Source: Pseudonocardia sp. MH-G8
GTDB taxonomy: Bacteria; Actinomycetota; Actinomycetes; Mycobacteriales; Pseudonocardiaceae
DNA: 64,000 nucleotides
Direction of reading: 5' to 3'
Assembly: GCF_002262885.1 (NCBI RefSeq)
Contig: NZ_NKYF01000015.1
Span: 1-64,000 of the forward strand
The translations under genes were made by a program, and so were the position numbers. The notes under the pieces were generated by a model that saw only the letters and a list, made by a program, of their open reading frames with translations, ran no database searches and was not told the origin of the DNA. Position 1 is the stretch's first letter. Each line of letters begins with the position of its first letter. Shown piece by piece: positions 60,010-64,000 of the stretch.

Positions 60010-61269
60010 TTACGGAGGATCTCCCACGATGACGTTGGCGCCGCGTTTCCACGTGAGGTAGCGGACGGACAGGTTCGCCATGGTGGCCAGGCGGTTGCGG
60101 TGGCTCATCAGCGTGACGATGTGCAGGCCGAGCCAGCCCAGCCAGGCGAGGAAGCCGCGTACCTTCAGCCCGTTGGGCAGCTGGATCACGGCGTCGCTGC
60201 GGCCGATCGTGGCCATGATGCCCTTGTCCTTGTAGGTGAACGCCTCCGTCTGCTCCCCGGCCACCAGCCGGCGGACCTGAGCGGCCGCGTGCCTGCCCCC
60301 CTGAATCGCCGGCTGTGCGAGCTGGGGCAACGGTCCACCGGTCCCTGCGGCCATGTCGCCGACGGCGAACACGTCGGGGTGGCCGACGACCCGCAGATCG
60401 GCGTCGACCTGAACGCGTCCACCGCGCCCTTGTGGCAGCCCCCAGCCGGACACCCGGTCATGGACCTTGACCCCGGTTGCCCAGATCGTCACGGCGGACG
60501 GCAGGTGCTCCCCGTCGCTGAGGATGACGCAGTCCTCGCGGACCTCGTCGACGGCCACCCCGAGGCGGAGGTCGACCCCGCGGGCGCGCAGTTCGTCGGC
60601 CGTGTACGTCCGGAGCCCGGGCGCGAACGGCGCCAGGACCTCTCCGGTCATCTCGACCAGCACGACCCGGACCCGATTCGGGTCCAGCTCGGGGTAGGCC
60701 AGTGGGAGCCCGGCGTTGCGCAGCTCGGCCAGGGCGCCGGCCATCTCTACCCCTGTCGCTCCGCCCCCCACGATGACGAAAACAGGTTCGACGGCGCCTT
60801 CGCGGCCCTGGGCGACGGTCTCCAGGCTCGACAGCACGAGATCGCGGACCTGGATCGCGGACTGGCGGGTGTAGATGGTGCGGGCGTGCTCCTGCGCCCC
60901 ACCGATGCCGAAGTAGTGCGCGGTGACCCCGCAGCACAGGATCAGGTAGTCGTAGGTGATGTCGGCGCCGCTGTCGACGCGCACACGCCGGTTCGACGTG
61001 TCCACCTCGGTGACGGACACCCGCTGGAACCGGACGTTGCGGAAGCGGCCGGCGAAGGCCCGCAGCGCGTAGGTGACGTCCCCGGGGTTCAGCCCGCCGG
61101 TGGCGACCTGGTAGAGCAGCGGTTGGAACGTGTTGTAGGGATCGCGGTCCAGGAGCAGCACATCGACGTCGGCGCCGCTGAGCTCACGGACCGCGGACAG
61201 GCCGGCGAACCCTCCCCCGACCACGACGACCCGCGGACGCCCGGACGCTGTAGGACCCACAGCACCCAC
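60010..61269 (-). CDS. Type II NADH dehydrogenase-like FAD oxidoreductase
   Basis: 419 residues from GTG 61269; GTG 61260 is an alternative. FAD-binding GGGFAGLSAVREL near residue 18, a long NDH-2-type YNTFQPLLYQVATGGLNPGD segment, the NADH-binding VFVIVGGGATGVEMAGALAE near 164, and the second FAD motif HPDVFAVGDMA near 298. The C-terminal GFLAWLGWLGLHIVTLMSHR is the amphipathic membrane-binding region of NDH-2. It would pass electrons from NADH to menaquinone without proton pumping. The rubredoxin-reductase-like group is a less likely alternative because of the C-terminus. A TetR gene lies upstream on the same strand, 105 nt away. Confidence 0.85.
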   Translation of the reverse strand: MGAVGPTASGRPRVVVVGGGFAGLSAVRELSGADVDVLLLDRDPYNTFQPLLYQVATGGLNPGDVTYALRAFAGRFRNVRFQRVSVTEVDTSNRRVRVDSGADITYDYLILCCGVTAHYFGIGGAQEHARTIYTRQSAIQVRDLVLSSLETVAQGREGAVEPVFVIVGGGATGVEMAGALAELRNAGLPLAYPELDPNRVRVVLVEMTGEVLAPFAPGLRTYTADELRARGVDLRLGVAVDEVREDCVILSDGEHLPSAVTIWATGVKVHDRVSGWGLPQGRGGRVQVDADLRVVGHPDVFAVGDMAAGTGGPLPQLAQPAIQGGRHAAAQVRRLVAGEQTEAFTYKDKGIMATIGRSDAVIQLPNGLKVRGFLAWLGWLGLHIVTLMSHRNRLATMANLSVRYLTWKRGANVIVGDPP

Positions 61270-61374
61270 CGTGCCCCTCGCCCACCCGTTCGTCCACTGC
61301 TGGTGCCCGATCCCGCCCCGATCTCGCCCCGACGAGGGTCGACCGCTCCGGGTGCCGTTGCCGGACCCGCGCTG

Positions 61375-61953
61375 TCAAGCGCTCGGCGTGGCCCCTTCCC
61401 GCGGATCGACGACGTGGGTGAGAGCGGCGACGAACCGCCCGTGGTCGACCGGCACGCCCGCCGCGACCAGGGCGGCCAGCCCGATGACCGCGGAGAGCGC
61501 GACCTGAGCGATCGCCTCGTCGTCCTGCCCGTGCTGGTCCGGCCGCGCCCCGGCGCGCAGGAGCTGTGTCAGGTGCTCCTCGAGCCGCTGGTGAATGGGC
61601 ACGACCTCGGCCGCGAGATCGGGCTCGACGGCGGCCTCGCCCCACACCTGGACGGACAGGCGGGCGTGGCTGCTCCCGGGGCCGACCTCCGCAGCCAGGC
61701 GGGCCAGCAGGTCACGCGCACCCTCGGCGGGGAACTCCCCGTCCACCTCGCCGCCGTGCCCCTCACCCACCGCGATCACCAGGTCGGCCTTGCTCGGGAA
61801 GTACCGGTACACAGCACCCATCGACATGCCCGACTCGCGCACGACGTCGCTCATGCTGGTGCGGGCGAAGCCCCGCTCGGAGAACAGGGCGACAGCCGCA
61901 TCCAGGATCTGCTGACGACGCGCCGCCAGGTGTTGCTCGCTGACTCGCGGCAC
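61375..61953 (-). CDS. TetR/AcrR-family transcriptional regulator
   Basis: 192 residues from GTG 61953. The N-terminal HTH is standard: ARRQQILDAAVALFSERGFA, then TSMSDVVRESGMSMGAVYRY and FPSKADLVIAVGE. The C-terminal 120 residues are an Ala/Val-rich helical ligand domain. It is upstream of the NDH-2-like gene on the same strand and may control it or itself; no operator palindrome was identified. It is divergent to nothing, since the next gene leftward in transcription order (62021-62227) is on the same strand. Confidence 0.88.
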   Translation of the reverse strand: MPRVSEQHLAARRQQILDAAVALFSERGFARTSMSDVVRESGMSMGAVYRYFPSKADLVIAVGEGHGGEVDGEFPAEGARDLLARLAAEVGPGSSHARLSVQVWGEAAVEPDLAAEVVPIHQRLEEHLTQLLRAGARPDQHGQDDEAIAQVALSAVIGLAALVAAGVPVDHGRFVAALTHVVDPREGATPSA

Positions 61954-62020
61954 CCGTTCCCTCCCGCCCTGCGCCGGCCTTGACGGCCGTCTCCGGAGGT
62001 TATCCCGGTCGGCAGGTGGA

Positions 62021-62227
62021 TCAGGCGGGGGTCAGGACGGTCTTGCCGCGCAACCGCCCCGCCTCGGGCTCGGCGTGCACCGCAGCAAGCTCGGCCAGCG
62101 GACGGCGAGCAGCGACGTGGACCCGCAGCTCCCCACGATCAACCCCGGCGACCAGCTCGCCCAACTCCGTCTCCCCCTGGCTCAGTACGTCGCTGCTGCC
62201 GTAACCGTGGTAGCGCACTGCCTTCAC
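62021..62227 (-). pseudogene. MDR oxidoreductase with large internal deletion
   Basis: 68 residues from GTG 62227, preceded by AAAGGA. The first 15 residues (VKAVRYHGYGSSDVL) are the standard N-terminus of an MDR/zinc-type alcohol dehydrogenase. The rest (GELGELVAGVDRGELRVHVA order, ending LRGKTVLTPA) is the family's C-terminus. About 230 residues between them, with both the GroES-like and Rossmann domains, are missing. The promoter and divergent MarR gene remain intact. It is probably non-functional, though still translatable. Confidence 0.75.
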
Positions 62228-62237
62228 GACATCCTTT

Positions 62238-62337
62238 ATGCTTCGATTTCGTAGCATTGTCGAGAATAGCGTGATTCGATTTCGAAGCAATGCGTCGCGC
62301 CGGTGAGGCTCGCCACAGTGCTTCGAGGTCCAAGCAC
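62238..62337. promoter_or_regulatory. Three MarR-type operator palindromes
   Basis: Between the truncated MDR gene and marR: ATGCTTCGATTTCGTAGCAT (62238-62257), TTCGATTTCGAA (62275-62286) and GTGCTTCGAGGTCCAAGCAC (62318-62337). The outer two are imperfect 20-bp palindromes with GCTTCGA half-sites. The middle one is a perfect 12-bp palindrome. The arrangement suits a MarR dimer repressing both directions. Confidence 0.6.
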
Positions 62338-62347
62338 CTAGAATGCA

Positions 62348-62860
62348 GTGGTGGCTGATGGGCTGGAACCGGAGCAGCTCCGGACGTACTTCGCGCTGAT
62401 GGAGTCCGTCAGCGTGCTCCACCACGCCGTGGAACAGCAGCTGCAGCAGGAAGGCCCGCTCAGCTACGTGCAGTTCCAGCTGCTGGCCCGGCTGGCCGAC
62501 GCCCAGGGCCCGCTGACGATGACCGAGCTGGCCGACGGAGTGGTCTACAGCCGCAGCGGCCTGACCCACCAGGCCGGGCTGCTGGACAAGGCCGGGCTCG
62601 TCACCCGCGGCCCGAGCCCGGACGACCAGCGCGCCACCCTGGTCACGATCACCGACACCGGTCTCGCCCTGGTCGCCAAGGTCCTGCCCGGCCACGTCCA
62701 GGTCGTGCGCGAGTTGCTGTTCACCCCGCTGTCCGCGAAGGACCTGCGCGCACTCGACGACACCGTCGGCCGCATCCGCGACCACATGCGCGCCCGGCCA
62801 CCCCGTTCTGCGGCACCTCGCAAACGCCGCAGCGCAGAGCCGGCCGCTACGGAGGAGTAG
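62348..62860 (+). CDS. MarR-family transcriptional regulator
   Basis: 170 residues from GTG 62348 (GTG 62351 also possible). Winged-helix MarR signature: SYVQFQLLARLADAQGPLTM, TELADGVVYSRSGLTHQAGL, LDKAGLVTRGPSPDDQRATL. The C-terminal tail is basic (RPPRSAAPRKRRS). It is divergent from an MDR-family gene, the usual arrangement of a MarR repressor and its target enzyme, but that target has been deleted internally. Operator-like palindromes fill the gap. The 3' end overlaps the convergent dehydrogenase gene by 14 nt. Confidence 0.88.
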   Translation: MVADGLEPEQLRTYFALMESVSVLHHAVEQQLQQEGPLSYVQFQLLARLADAQGPLTMTELADGVVYSRSGLTHQAGLLDKAGLVTRGPSPDDQRATLVTITDTGLALVAKVLPGHVQVVRELLFTPLSAKDLRALDDTVGRIRDHMRARPPRSAAPRKRRSAEPAATEE

Positions 62861-63914
62861 ACGCCTCGGGGTGGGGCAGGTCGAGGACGACCCCGCAACC
62901 GGCAGCCAGCTGGTGGAGTTCGGCGAGCGTCTTCGCCGGCAGGTCCACCCCGTCGACCCGACCCCGGGCCTCGGCGCGTGTCTCGATCTCCCCCGGGTGG
63001 AAGATCTCGTCGGCTCCCTCCACGAGGGGCACCGCCTTGGTGGTGGCGACGAGGTCGTCGAGGCGCTCGCCGAACAGTCCGGGGTCGAGGACGGCGTCGA
63101 CGCGCAGGGCCAGGACGAGGTGCCCGCAGCCGCTGCGGCGATCGGGCACGTAGGGGCCGACGACGTCCGTGGCGTAGGAGCTTCCCGTGAGCACCCCGGA
63201 CAGGACGTCCATCATGAAGGAGATGCCGTAGCCCTTGTGGCCGGCCATCGGCGCGAGTGTTCCGTCGATGGCCGCGCGCGGGTCGGTGGTGGGCGCACCG
63301 TCGACGTCGACCGCCCATCCCCGGGGGATGCCCTCCCCGCGCTGCAGCGCGGCGTAGATCTTGCCGCGGGCCACCTCGGTGTTGGCGATGTCGAGCACGA
63401 CCGGCCCGTGCGTACCCCCGGGGGTCGCGATGGACCAGGGGTTCGCCCCCACGGTCTTGCGCCGGCCACCCCAGGGGGCCATCGCCGGGCTGCCGTTCGT
63501 GGTGAGGATGCCGACGCACCCGGCGGCGGCGATGCGGCGGGTCCAGTAGGCCGCGGTGCCGAAGTGGTTGCTGTTGCGGACCGCCACGACGCCGACGCCG
63601 TGCTCGGCGGCGCGCACCACGGCGAGGCTCGCGGCACGATCGGTGACGATCTGGCCGATGCCGTCGTCGCCGTCGAGGACGGTGACGGCACCGAGGTCGG
63701 ACACGATCCGGGGATCGGTGACCGCGTGCATGACACCGGAACGCAGCCGGGCGACGTACCAGCTCAGGCGCAGCATGCCGTGGGACGGGTGGCCCCAGAG
63801 GTCGGCGGTCACCAGGCTGTCGCCGACCAGGCGGGCATCGGCCTCGGGAACGCCGCGGGAGGTCAGGATGCGGGCCGCGGCGTCGGTGAGGGCTGCGGGG
63901 TCGACGGTGGTCAC
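62847..63914 (-). CDS. Ldh2-family malate/lactate/ureidoglycolate-type dehydrogenase
   Basis: 355 residues from GTG 63914 (MTTVDPAALTDAAARILTSR). The family pattern is clear: GHPSHGMLRLSWYVARLRSG near residue 41, containing the catalytic His; NSNHFGTAAYWTRRIAAAG near 115; TTNGSPAMAPWGGRRKTVGA near 140; and GHKGYGISFMMDVLSGVLTG near 225. These enzymes oxidise 2-hydroxy acids (malate, sulfolactate, ureidoglycolate) with NAD(P). The exact substrate cannot be read from the sequence. It lies 16 nt downstream of the aconitase gene on the same strand, so a shared transcript is possible. Confidence 0.87.
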   Translation of the reverse strand: MTTVDPAALTDAAARILTSRGVPEADARLVGDSLVTADLWGHPSHGMLRLSWYVARLRSGVMHAVTDPRIVSDLGAVTVLDGDDGIGQIVTDRAASLAVVRAAEHGVGVVAVRNSNHFGTAAYWTRRIAAAGCVGILTTNGSPAMAPWGGRRKTVGANPWSIATPGGTHGPVVLDIANTEVARGKIYAALQRGEGIPRGWAVDVDGAPTTDPRAAIDGTLAPMAGHKGYGISFMMDVLSGVLTGSSYATDVVGPYVPDRRSGCGHLVLALRVDAVLDPGLFGERLDDLVATTKAVPLVEGADEIFHPGEIETRAEARGRVDGVDLPAKTLAELHQLAAGCGVVLDLPHPEASTPP

Positions 63915-63930
63915 GGGCTCCTCCGGGTAC

Positions 63931-64000
63931 TCATGGCCGGAGCAGGCCGCGCAGGACGTAGGGCAGGATCCCGCCGTGGCGGTGGTAGTCCTGCTCCCGC
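63931..64000 (-). CDS. acnA: Aconitate hydratase, C-terminal fragment at window edge
   Basis: The last 22 residues of a gene that continues past the right edge. The translation REQDYHRHGGILPYVLRGLL, then RP and stop, matches the highly conserved AcnA C-terminus (YYRHGGILPYVLRQLL). The stop is at 63931-63933. This would be the TCA-cycle enzyme converting citrate to isocitrate. Paralogous hydro-lyases such as AcnD are possible with so little sequence. Confidence 0.7.
   Translation of the reverse strand, partial: REQDYHRHGGILPYVLRGLLRP

Overview
The window is high-GC actinobacterial chromosome. Many genes start with GTG, neighbouring genes often overlap by four bases, and there is a complete-looking ESX/type VII secretion system (T7SS). 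The gene set points to Pseudonocardia or a relative, but no rRNA or housekeeping marker settles this.

Layout. Positions 1-273 hold no gene, only GATC-centred palindromes. 274-5454 (minus) encode an ATP-binding LuxR-type regulator, a possible 26-residue peptide and an EccA-like AAA+ ATPase fused to a beta-helix. A second large LuxR-type ATPase (5611-8310) runs divergently. 8298-40757 (minus) is one apparent operon of about 32 kb: two EspB/PPE-like secreted-type proteins, a YbaB-like protein, a WXG100 protein, one 26-kb gene for an 8,707-residue modular protein, and a small T7SS-associated protein. 40935-45395 (minus) carries three small WXG100-type proteins, eccB and eccD. eccC (45530-49621) runs divergently. 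After a short scar of broken genes bounded by two copies of a palindrome, the minus strand carries mycP, a protein with an ADP-ribosyltransferase-like C-terminus, and a small LuxR-type regulator. The rest is a secreted PL7 polysaccharide lyase, a decayed S9 peptidase, a TerC membrane protein, an NDH-2-like oxidoreductase, TetR and MarR regulators, a truncated MDR oxidoreductase, an Ldh2-type dehydrogenase, and the last codons of an aconitase.

How it fits together. EccB, EccC, EccD and MycP are the membrane core and mycosin. EccA-like, WXG100, EspB/PPE-like and YbaB-like proteins are accessory or substrate proteins. The giant protein starts with a WXG100/CpnT-like domain, so it is the likely main cargo. 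No EccE or EspG was recognised, so the core is ESX-4-like. A conserved near-palindrome, GGRGATCCCCCACSAA, lies about 95-185 bp upstream of four minus-strand transcription units of the locus, with a weaker copy between eccD and eccC. It looks like a shared operator, and the LuxR-type gene at 54158-54865 has a copy in its own upstream region.

Most unusual content: the giant protein, in which I found no cysteine. It appears to combine a metzincin-like HExxHxxGxxD site, five degenerate ADP-ribosyltransferase-like half-domains, a glycosyltransferase-like block without its DXD motif, a beta-rich stretch of about 1,500 residues that I do not recognise, coiled coils, and duplicated C-terminal modules.
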